In this document: piece by piece, positions 1 to 6,333 of the stretch | Layout of the letters: every line of letters starts with the position of its first letter | Numbering within the stretch: position 1 is the stretch's first letter | Notes under the pieces: generated by a model | Seen by the model: only the letters and a program-made list of their open reading frames with translations | What the model was told of the DNA's origin: nothing | The model's database searches: none | Source: Clostridiales bacterium UBA1248 | Lineage (GTDB): Bacteria > Bacillota > Clostridia > Oscillospirales > CAG-272 | Length of the DNA: 22,760 bases | Reading direction: 5' to 3' | Assembly: GCA_002308615.1 (NCBI GenBank) | Contig: DBWC01000008.1 | Span: forward strand, 1-22,760 | Translations under genes and position numbers: made by a program

Positions 1-74
1 ACCCCCTTACCGCCCCCAAACCCCCGCCATATTCGTCGCGAAGCTATTCCTTTCCTTAATCGGCAAATCACATC

Positions 75-103
75 TTGACACAGACGTAAAAAAATGATAG
101 AAT
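75..103 (+). promoter_or_regulatory. Sigma-A promoter of the alpha-galactosidase gene
   Basis: A perfect -35 box TTGACA (75-80) is followed after 17 bases by TAGAAT (98-103, five of six matches to consensus). The start codon at 129 lies about 25 bases downstream of -10, with a GGAG ribosome site at 117-120. The stretch 1-74 holds no gene that I can see. No operator palindrome is obvious around the promoter. Confidence 0.75.
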
Positions 104-128
104 AATAAAAAACTATCGGAGTTTTATT

Positions 129-2102
129 ATGTATAAAGAATACAAGCCCTTGTTTTACGTAGGCGTCAACGCGGAGGACAACTGCTATTACTGTTCAGGC
201 GCCGGAAACGCCGACAAAGCGGAAGAACTTGCGCCCGGTTCATATATCATACGCGGCGGCGCGGCGAAGATCGACGTGGAATTTAAAGACTGCGGCGAAA
301 GCGGCGCGGTAAGACAGCGCACCGCGCTTACGAATACCGGCAAAAACCCGCTTGACGTCGAGCTTCTGAGCTCCGCGTTTTTATCCGGCATAGGCGAGGG
401 CGGAAGCCGTCCGTGGGCAAAAAACAGATTCATCATCCACTATACGCACAGCTGCTGGACCGGCGAAGCGCAATGGCGCCACGTTTACGCGGAGGACGCC
501 GGGCTTTACCGCACTTATAATCACGGCAGTCAATCGTCTTTCAGACTTATGAGCCGGAGCAGCTGGAGCACTTGTTATCATGAGCCGGTGATCATAATCG
601 AAGACACGGAGCTGAAAAAAGCGTGGTACGCCCAAATCGACTGCGGACACGGCTGGTGTATCGACGTATGCATACGCGGCTACCGCGAAAATATCTGTCT
701 TTGCGTGCTTTTGACGGATTGCTTTGAGCGAAACGACGGCTGGCACAAAGAGCTTAAACCGGGTCAGAGCGTAACGACGTGCTATTCCGTCACCGGATGC
801 GTTGACGGCGGCTTTGAAGAAGCCGTCGCCGCTTTAACGGAAGCTCGGCGCTCGTATCGCGAAGCATTTTTGCCTCCGCTCTGCTACAACGACTACATGA
901 ACGCGCTGTGGGCGCTGCCGACAAAAGAAAAAACGCTGCCGCTGATATCCGCCGCGGCGGAAGCCGGATGCGAATATTACATCATGGACGCGGGCTGGTA
1001 TTCCGTCGATCACGATGAAGAAAAAGACCTCGGCATGTGGGAGATAAACGACGGGCTTTTCGGCGACGGCGGCTTGCAGAGCATTTTTGACGACGTTAAA
1101 GCTCACGGAATAAAGCCGGGTATATGGTTTGAGTTTGAATCCGCGGGAGTTGAGTCGAAAATAGTTAAAGAACATCCCGAATACGTTCTTCGCCGCCGCG
1201 GGAATATGATAGGCGGACGGCGCGTGATGCTCGATTTCAGAGTCGCGGGCGTGCGCGGGCATATCCGTTCACGCATAAAAGCGCTGTATGATATGGGCGT
1301 GCGTTTCATCAAAAACGATTACAACGCCAACACCGGCGTCGGGGTCGATCCGGACGGCGCGGCGTCTTTGCACGAGCACACTAAGGCGTTTTACGATTTC
1401 ATAGACGGCATTAGAGCGGAATTTCCCGATCTTATAATAGAAAACTGCGGCTCCGGCGCGATGCGGTCGGATATGGAAACGCTTTCGCATTTTCATCTGC
1501 AGTCGGTCTCCGACCAGGAGGACTATTTCAGGCTGCCGTCGATAGTCGCAGGCTCCGAGGCGTGTTATCTGCCGGAGTTATGCGGCGTATGGGCATATCC
1601 GTACCCGACGAAGATAGATTTTCGCGAGAGCTTTGTCCCGACAAAAGAATTTTCTGATAAATTCAAGGACGGGAAAGTCACCGTTTACTGCATGGTGACC
1701 GGACTTATGGGGCTTATGTATCTTTCCGGCAGGATAGAGTGCGCGGACGAATTCAATATGGGCCTTATAAAAGAAGCGGCGCGGCTTTATAAAGAAAACC
1801 GCGTATACACCGCCTGTTCCGTGCCCGTTTATCCGTGCGGCACGTTTGACATAGATACGGACGGCGTAAACTGCTACGGTCTATGTGACAAAGAGCACCG
1901 GATCCTTACATTAGCCGTCTGGAACAATTCGGACAAACCCGTTGATTTGAGCATAGATTTAAGAAAATACATAGGAGAAACCGGAGTTTTAAGCGAAGTA
2001 TACCCGAAAATCAACGGTTATTCCGCCGCCCTCTCCGGCGCTTCTTTACACGTATCTTTGCCGAAAAATAAAACCGCGATTTACGCGGTTTTAAGGTATT
2101 GA
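129..2102 (+). CDS. GH36-family alpha-galactosidase, cytoplasmic
   Basis: 657-residue enzyme expected to release terminal alpha-galactose from raffinose-type oligosaccharides or galactomannan fragments. There is no signal peptide, so it acts in the cytoplasm on imported sugars. An N-terminal beta-sandwich (about 1-280) precedes the TIM barrel, which shows YYIMDAGWY, GIWFEFES, FIKNDYN (nucleophile Asp397 by family analogy), NCGSGAMRSD and SDQEDY (acid/base Asp462). A C-terminal beta domain starts near 575. Canonical bacterial GH36 enzymes are about 720-750 residues, so the N-terminal domain is trimmed here. The start is supported by GGAG and a near-consensus promoter. It is transcribed alone and meets the minus-strand isomerase gene 7 bases after its stop; its last codons form a hairpin. 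The family call is strong, but the exact substrate is not determined by sequence. Confidence 0.9.
   Translation: MYKEYKPLFYVGVNAEDNCYYCSGAGNADKAEELAPGSYIIRGGAAKIDVEFKDCGESGAVRQRTALTNTGKNPLDVELLSSAFLSGIGEGGSRPWAKNRFIIHYTHSCWTGEAQWRHVYAEDAGLYRTYNHGSQSSFRLMSRSSWSTCYHEPVIIIEDTELKKAWYAQIDCGHGWCIDVCIRGYRENICLCVLLTDCFERNDGWHKELKPGQSVTTCYSVTGCVDGGFEEAVAALTEARRSYREAFLPPLCYNDYMNALWALPTKEKTLPLISAAAEAGCEYYIMDAGWYSVDHDEEKDLGMWEINDGLFGDGGLQSIFDDVKAHGIKPGIWFEFESAGVESKIVKEHPEYVLRRRGNMIGGRRVMLDFRVAGVRGHIRSRIKALYDMGVRFIKNDYNANTGVGVDPDGAASLHEHTKAFYDFIDGIRAEFPDLIIENCGSGAMRSDMETLSHFHLQSVSDQEDYFRLPSIVAGSEACYLPELCGVWAYPYPTKIDFRESFVPTKEFSDKFKDGKVTVYCMVTGLMGLMYLSGRIECADEFNMGLIKEAARLYKENRVYTACSVPVYPCGTFDIDTDGVNCYGLCDKEHRILTLAVWNNSDKPVDLSIDLRKYIGETGVLSEVYPKINGYSAALSGASLHVSLPKNKTAIYAVLRY
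2070..2092 (-). terminator. Hairpin terminator embedded in the end of the galactosidase gene
   Basis: AAAACCGCG (2070-2078), loop ATTTA, CGCGGTTTT (2084-2092) form a perfect 9-base-pair stem. Read on the minus strand it is followed by a U-rich tract (TTTTATTTTT), the better orientation for termination of the isomerase operon whose stop is at 2110. Read on the plus strand it carries only four T. The hairpin codes for residues near the C-terminus of the galactosidase (KTAIYAVL). Confidence 0.6.
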
Positions 2103-2109
2103 ATTTATC

Positions 2110-3078
2110 TTACGCCCACGACATAGAACCGGGCTTCGGGGAGGACATTATGGCGCGCTTTAAGAAATACGCGGCTTTTTCAAGTCCCTCATCAACGCTC
2201 ATCAGGCTGTCCTCGTGTTCTATCGACATGACTTTGTCGTATCCGCAGAGGCGCAGAGTGGAAACGATATCGCGCCAGTACTGCATATCGTGGCCGTAGC
2301 CGACGGCGCGGAATACCCACGCGCGGTTCAGCTCGTCGCTGTAGTGCTTCGTATCGAGAACGCCGATCTTAGCCTTGTTATACTCGTCAACTCTCGTATC
2401 CTTCGCATGGAAATGCCAGATACAGCCTTTGAGCATCTTTATCGCCTCGCATATATCCATTCCCTGCCAGATAAGATGAGACGGATCGAAGTTCGCGCCT
2501 ATGCAGTCGCCGACAGCGGCGCGGAGCTTAAGCAGCGTTTCCGTGTTGTAAACGCAGAAGCCCGGATGCATCTCAAAAGCTATTTTTGTAACGCCGTGTT
2601 CCGCGCAGAACGCGGCTGTTTTTTTCCAGTACGGAATAAGAACGTCGTTCCATTGATAATCAAGTATATGCAGATAATCCTCGGGCCACGGACAGGTCAC
2701 CCAGTTCGGATATTTCGCGCCTTCGTGGTCACCGGGGCAGCCGGAGAACGTTATGACTGTGTCAATGCCCATTTTCTCCGCCAGAAGTACGGCGTCTCTG
2801 AAGTCGTCGTCATACATTTTTGCCGTCGCCTTGTCCGGATGCACGGGGTTGCCGTGGCAGGACAGAGCCGAAACTTCCATATCATAGCTTTTGATAAGCG
2901 AAATAAATTCGCTGTAAGCCGTCTCGTCGTTCAAAAGCACCTGCGGGTCGCAGTGGGCTTTGCCGGGATAGCCGCCGCAGCCGAGCTCTATCGCTTCAAC
3001 GCCGAGCGCCTTCAGCCTCGGCAAAACTTCCGCAAGCGGTCTGTCGCCGTATAAATTCGTAAGTACGCCTAATTTCAT
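2110..3078 (-). CDS. Sugar phosphate isomerase/epimerase family protein (xylose isomerase-like TIM barrel)
   Basis: 322-residue cytoplasmic TIM-barrel protein of the AP-endonuclease-2/xylose-isomerase-like family, whose members isomerise or epimerise sugars and keto-sugars with a divalent metal. Likely metal ligands are visible: Glu169 in IAFEMHPG, Asp198 and His201 in NFDPSHLIWQG, His224 in WHFHAKD and Glu287/Glu289 in SIEHED. I take ATG at 3078 because AAAGGAGAAACAT precedes it; the frame stays open 20 codons further upstream, but that part is basic, unlike the family and has no ribosome site. It follows the Gfo/Idh oxidoreductase by 56 bases and is probably cotranscribed. That pairing is typical of inositol, keto-sugar or unusual-glycoside catabolism. 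The exact substrate is unknown. Confidence 0.85.
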   Translation of the reverse strand: MKLGVLTNLYGDRPLAEVLPRLKALGVEAIELGCGGYPGKAHCDPQVLLNDETAYSEFISLIKSYDMEVSALSCHGNPVHPDKATAKMYDDDFRDAVLLAEKMGIDTVITFSGCPGDHEGAKYPNWVTCPWPEDYLHILDYQWNDVLIPYWKKTAAFCAEHGVTKIAFEMHPGFCVYNTETLLKLRAAVGDCIGANFDPSHLIWQGMDICEAIKMLKGCIWHFHAKDTRVDEYNKAKIGVLDTKHYSDELNRAWVFRAVGYGHDMQYWRDIVSTLRLCGYDKVMSIEHEDSLMSVDEGLEKAAYFLKRAIMSSPKPGSMSWA

Positions 3079-3107
3079 ATGTTTCTCCTTTATTTTTATT
3101 TTGAAGC

Positions 3108-3127
3108 GGCGGGAGCAAGCCCCCGCC
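3108..3127. repeat. Small GC-rich hairpin between two operon genes
   Basis: GGCGGG and CCCGCC pair across an AGCAAGCC interior (one A-C mismatch, then a G-C pair closing a CAAG loop). It sits in the 56-base gap between the oxidoreductase and isomerase genes and is GC-rich against AT-rich flanks. It could be an interspersed intergenic repeat or an mRNA processing or stability hairpin. No T-run follows in the direction of transcription, so it is not a convincing terminator. Confidence 0.45.
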
Positions 3128-3134
3128 CTACGGT

Positions 3135-4250
3135 TCAATTAAAATACACGATATTTCCGGTGCGTGCCGATTCGTATATACCGCTCAGGATCTGCGATAC
3201 GGCGTACGCCTGCTCCGGCAGGACGAACGGGGCTTTGTCGTTTACAACGGCGTCGATCCACGCTCTCGCCTCGCGCTCGGAGGGATCCGCGCCTTTGTTT
3301 CCTTCGTAGAACGCCACGCCGCCCGCGGAGAGATTAGGCTTTGTTACGTACTGACGTCCTAAGTGAACGCCGTTGATCCTCACACCGTCAAGCATATCGC
3401 CGCCGGCTTTTGTTCCGCAGACGGTCGTTATCGCCTCGCGGCAGTCTATGAGATTCAGCGCCCAGGACGATTCAAGTATTATCGTCGCGCCGTTTTCCAT
3501 AACGACAAAGCCGAACGCGCAGTCCTCGGTCGTGAATTTCTCCACGTCCCAGTCGCCCCAGGCGTTGCCGGTGTTTCTGTCCTTGTTCAGCGCGTGATAC
3601 GTCGTACCCACGCAGTATTTGGGCTTATAGTTGTCCATTATCCAAAGCGTCAGATCGAGCGCGTGCGTACCGATATCTATTAACGGACCGCCGCCCTGCT
3701 CGTATTCGTTTATGAACACGCCCCAGGTCGGGACGGCGCGGCGGCGCAGAGCCGTGGCACGGGCGAAATATATATCGCCGAACGTTCCGGCAAGCGCTTC
3801 CTGCTTCATATAAAGCGCGTCGTCACGCTGTCTGTTCTGATAGCCTATCGTCAGTTTTTTGCCGGTGCGCTTCGCGGCGTCAAGCATCTTTTTCGCTTCC
3901 GTTGCGTTTATCGCCATCGGCTTTTCGCACATAACGTGCTTGCCGGCCTCCAGCGCGTCGACCGTGATAAAGCTGTGCGATCTGTTCGGCGTGCAGACGT
4001 GTACTATGTCAATACTCTTGTCTTCAAGCAGCTTTTTGTAGTCCTCATATACCTTTGCGCCGGGTATGCCGAATTCCTTTGCGGCTTTTTCCGCGCGTTC
4101 AACGATTATGTCACAGAAGGCGACCATCTCCACGCCTTCAATTTTTTTAAGCGACGGCATATGCTTGTTGTTTGCTATACCGCCGCAGCCGATAACGCCT
4201 ATCCTGACCTTATCGCTTGCTTCGGCGCGGTCCTGTAAAATGATTGCCAT
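3135..4250 (-). CDS. Gfo/Idh/MocA-family NAD(P)-dependent oxidoreductase
   Basis: 371-residue cytoplasmic dehydrogenase. The Rossmann glycine motif IGVIGCGGIA lies at 17-26, the EKP motif (CEKPMAIN, Lys110) follows the nucleotide domain, and GGGPLIDIGTHALDL (187-201, with Asp192 and His196) is the family's catalytic signature at the start of the C-terminal alpha/beta domain. Length fits the family (340-390). Members oxidise or reduce sugars, inositols and keto-glycosides; the substrate cannot be read from sequence. GGAGGAG lies just before ATG, and a TTGAAA/TACAAT promoter lies upstream. It is the first gene of a two-gene operon with the TIM-barrel isomerase, so the two probably act in successive steps on one sugar. 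The linkage to the convergent alpha-galactosidase suggests, but does not prove, a shared substrate. Confidence 0.88.
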   Translation of the reverse strand: MAIILQDRAEASDKVRIGVIGCGGIANNKHMPSLKKIEGVEMVAFCDIIVERAEKAAKEFGIPGAKVYEDYKKLLEDKSIDIVHVCTPNRSHSFITVDALEAGKHVMCEKPMAINATEAKKMLDAAKRTGKKLTIGYQNRQRDDALYMKQEALAGTFGDIYFARATALRRRAVPTWGVFINEYEQGGGPLIDIGTHALDLTLWIMDNYKPKYCVGTTYHALNKDRNTGNAWGDWDVEKFTTEDCAFGFVVMENGATIILESSWALNLIDCREAITTVCGTKAGGDMLDGVRINGVHLGRQYVTKPNLSAGGVAFYEGNKGADPSEREARAWIDAVVNDKAPFVLPEQAYAVSQILSGIYESARTGNIVYFN

Positions 4251-4287
4251 TGTATTCTCCTCCGTTTATATTGGCTTTGTTTTCTGT

Positions 4288-4316
4288 ATTGTACTACATA
4301 TCGCGTTTTTTTTCAA
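4288..4316 (-). promoter_or_regulatory. Promoter of the oxidoreductase-isomerase operon
   Basis: On the minus strand TTGAAA (4311-4316) is followed after exactly 17 bases by TACAAT (4288-4293), 38 bases before the start codon at 4250. Each box matches the sigma-A consensus at five of six positions. It is divergent from the lipoprotein promoter at 4393. Confidence 0.6.
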
Positions 4317-4392
4317 GTATTTTTATAAAAATTTAACAAAAAAGCGCGGGCTCGCGCGGGGAATAAAATTTATTGTAATTCGATAAAATATA

Positions 4393-4421
4393 TTGACAAT
4401 TCGAGATATTTATGATATAAT
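4393..4421 (+). promoter_or_regulatory. Consensus sigma-A promoter of the lipoprotein gene
   Basis: TTGACA (4393-4398), a 17-base spacer and TATAAT (4416-4421) match the sigma-A consensus perfectly. AAAGGAGAGAG and ATG 4443 follow at normal spacing, giving a very short leader. This predicts strong, constitutive-looking expression of a small lipoprotein. Confidence 0.8.
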
Positions 4422-4442
4422 ACGAAAAAAAGGAGAGAGAAT

Positions 4443-4886
4443 ATGAAAAAAACGATTATAACGCTTTCGCTCTCGCTCTGCCTATGCCTCGTATTCTGCG
4501 GATGCGTGTGGAAAACAAGCGAAAACAAGGATAAAAACGTACCGAAGGGCTATATAACGTACAAAAAATACCTCGACAGGGAAAGGTGGATGGACTGGAC
4601 CGATTACTGCTGTTACGACTACGGAAAAAGCGCGAAGGTAGAGCTGCCGGAAAATTACAGGCCGCTTTGCGAAAAGGACTGTATACTGACGGTAAAGCGC
4701 GACGTTGAGGAATTTATAAAATGGATGAGGGAGGCGAAGCGTGAAAGCGAGCTGACGTTTTCGGAGGACGATATAACGGAAAACGATTACGCGTATATAG
4801 TGCAGGAGCGCGTCAATTCAACGATAGAAATGTATTATTTCGATTCGGATACGAACATACTGCATTATATGTTTACAAAATGGTGA
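4443..4886 (+). CDS. Small putative lipoprotein of unknown function
   Basis: 147 residues. A basic start and hydrophobic stretch (2-20) lead to a candidate lipidation Cys21 (LVFCGC; the -3 Phe is unusual for a lipobox). The mature part is polar and rich in Lys, Glu and Tyr, with no domain I recognise. Short aromatic runs (ERWMDWTDYCCYDYG) precede a mixed alpha/beta-looking C-terminus ending FTKW. It has its own perfect promoter and a strong ribosome site, and ends just before a bidirectional terminator, so it is monocistronic. It is probably a membrane-anchored extracellular protein; function unknown. Confidence 0.75.
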   Translation: MKKTIITLSLSLCLCLVFCGCVWKTSENKDKNVPKGYITYKKYLDRERWMDWTDYCCYDYGKSAKVELPENYRPLCEKDCILTVKRDVEEFIKWMREAKRESELTFSEDDITENDYAYIVQERVNSTIEMYYFDSDTNILHYMFTKW

Positions 4887-4894
4887 TGAAAAAG

Positions 4895-4917
4895 CCGGCG
4901 CAAGAGCGCCGGTTTTT
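4895..4917. terminator. Bidirectional intrinsic terminator
   Basis: CCGGCGC (4895-4901), loop AAGA, GCGCCGG (4906-4912), then TTTTT on the plus strand and a matching A-run (4889-4893) that becomes a U-run on the minus strand. It lies between the convergent lipoprotein gene (stop 4886) and HD-GYP gene (stop 4928) and can serve both. Confidence 0.85.
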
Positions 4918-4927
4918 GTTCGCTTTA

Positions 4928-6148
4928 TTATTTTATATTCTCCGCTTTATCCAGCTCTCCGCCGTCGAACAGCGAAAGAAACGCGTCGAGCAGGTCCGGG
5001 TCGAACTGCGTGCCGCGCCCGTTCGTCAGCTCTGTTCTGATCTTTTCTTTCGGAAGTCCCTTGCGGTAGATACGGTCGGAATGCATTGCGTCGTACGCGT
5101 CGGCGATGCTTACCACGCGGGCGTTAAGCGGTATGTTTTCGCCCGACAGTCCGTCCGGATAGCCTCCGCCGCCGTATTTTTCGTGGTGGTGACGCGCCGT
5201 CATCGCCGCGCCTTTAAGCTCGCTCGATTCGGCTAAAATATCGCCGCCTATCGCCGCGTGCGACTTTATAACGGTAAACTCCTCGTCCGTCAACCTGCCG
5301 GGTTTATTCAATATATTGTCCGGTATGCCTATTTTGCCTATATCGTGCAAAAGCGCCTCCCAGCGGAGCGCCTTTACCTCGTCCGGGCTCCAGCCGAGCT
5401 TTTCGGCGAGCGCGACGGAATACGCGGACACGCGGAAGGAATGACCGTTCGTATACTTATCCTTGGCGTCGATAACTCCGGCGAGCGTCATAACGACCTC
5501 CTCGGTTATATGCTCGAGCTTAAGCGCTCTTTCCGTCGCCGCCCTCGTCTGCTTTTCGACCTCCTCGTTCAGCTTGTTCGTATGCTCTATCTCAAACAGA
5601 GCCGCGCGGTGATACTGTATCATGGCGATAGCCGTAAAAAGCGCGACGCCTATGAATACAATAGGAAACCGCATCATAAAAAGCTCGGTATAATACGCGC
5701 TGACGACCTGCTTTAACGGCGTGTAGAACAAAACGCAGAAAAGCGCGGAATAATAAGTTGATAAGATTATACCCGATCTTACGCTTACGAAATATGACAT
5801 ACCGATGGGAAGGTAAAGCGACCACAATATCGCCGTACCGCCGCCCGCGCCGGTAAACGTGTATATCGTAAACATTACGGCGCAGAAGATCGTGGGAATG
5901 ATTATCGCTATATTGCGTTTTTTAAAAACTCCGGCGATCATGCCGCAGGAGACGCCGCCCGAAAACGTCAGAAACGCCGGTACCAGCATAGCATAGTTTT
6001 TCGTCACAATATCTATAACTATCAAAATGATACCGAGCAGAACGCATACGGAGCTGACGAGCGTGAGCGCGATAAGATTGAGCTTCAGCCGCCTGCCCGT
6101 ATATATGGATCTGCCGAGCTCGCGCCACAAGGAAACGATCTTTTTCAT
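4928..6148 (-). CDS. Membrane HD-GYP domain protein, probable cyclic-di-GMP phosphodiesterase
   Basis: 406 residues. Five or six hydrophobic segments fill about 22-175, then a helical linker (188-215) leads into an HD-GYP domain. Visible are NGHSFRV (His236), ALLHDIGKIGIP (His268-Asp269), SHAAIGGDIL (His297), ARHHHEKYGGGGYPDGL (His320, His321, Glu323, Gly-Tyr-Pro 329-331) and SIADAYDAM (Asp350), so the metal ligands are retained. Such proteins hydrolyse cyclic di-nucleotides; the membrane domain is a likely sensor. I chose ATG 6148: the frame runs open to 6226, but that part overlaps a good promoter (6198-6226) and has no ribosome site. The ribosome site for 6148 (AGAGTAG) is itself weak. It is monocistronic and convergent with the lipoprotein gene. 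Confidence 0.88.
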   Translation of the reverse strand: MKKIVSLWRELGRSIYTGRRLKLNLIALTLVSSVCVLLGIILIVIDIVTKNYAMLVPAFLTFSGGVSCGMIAGVFKKRNIAIIIPTIFCAVMFTIYTFTGAGGGTAILWSLYLPIGMSYFVSVRSGIILSTYYSALFCVLFYTPLKQVVSAYYTELFMMRFPIVFIGVALFTAIAMIQYHRAALFEIEHTNKLNEEVEKQTRAATERALKLEHITEEVVMTLAGVIDAKDKYTNGHSFRVSAYSVALAEKLGWSPDEVKALRWEALLHDIGKIGIPDNILNKPGRLTDEEFTVIKSHAAIGGDILAESSELKGAAMTARHHHEKYGGGGYPDGLSGENIPLNARVVSIADAYDAMHSDRIYRKGLPKEKIRTELTNGRGTQFDPDLLDAFLSLFDGGELDKAENIK

Positions 6149-6197
6149 ATTTTCTACTCTATATGATAAAAAATATATCATTATAATTATCTGCTTA

Positions 6198-6226
6198 ATT
6201 ATAAAGTAAAAGTTTAAACAAATCAA
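6198..6226 (-). promoter_or_regulatory. Promoter of the HD-GYP gene
   Basis: Minus-strand TTGATT (6221-6226), 17 bases, then TATAAT (6198-6203). Transcription would start near 6190, giving a leader of about 40 bases. The leader contains the AT-rich inverted repeat ATGATA...TATCAT, a possible operator or weak hairpin. Confidence 0.6.
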
Positions 6227-6274
6227 CCGTAAAAAATTGACGTCGGGTAAACGTCGGCTTTTACGCCTTTCATA

Positions 6275-6303
6275 TTGACAAAGGACTATGTTTTTGATAT
6301 AAT
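6275..6303 (+). promoter_or_regulatory. Consensus sigma-A promoter of the dockerin-protein operon
   Basis: TTGACA (6275-6280), a 17-base spacer and TATAAT (6298-6303) match the consensus perfectly. The start at 6334 is preceded by AAGGAAAGGACG. No catabolite-response-like palindrome is evident, so the sequence itself suggests constitutive expression. Confidence 0.8.
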
Positions 6304-6333
6304 AAAGCCAAATACAAGGAAAGGACGCCTTTT

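Noticed and set aside
2..29. Three runs of five C at the window start, a possible G-quadruplex on the minus strand
   Set aside because: Only three long G-runs are present, one short of a canonical four-run motif, and the context beyond the left edge is missing.
2215..3054. Open frame of 279 codons on the plus strand
   Set aside because: Antisense to the TIM-barrel isomerase, whose metal-site motifs are intact; the plus-strand translation resembles no protein family and has no ribosome site.
3079..3138. Longer N-terminus for the isomerase gene
   Set aside because: The 20 extra codons are basic, overlap the hairpin and the end of the previous gene, and lack a ribosome site, while the ATG at 3078 has AAAGGAG.
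6241..6260. ACGTCGG repeated before the dockerin operon promoter
   Set aside because: A 7-base direct repeat with no symmetry or third copy; too short to be told from chance.
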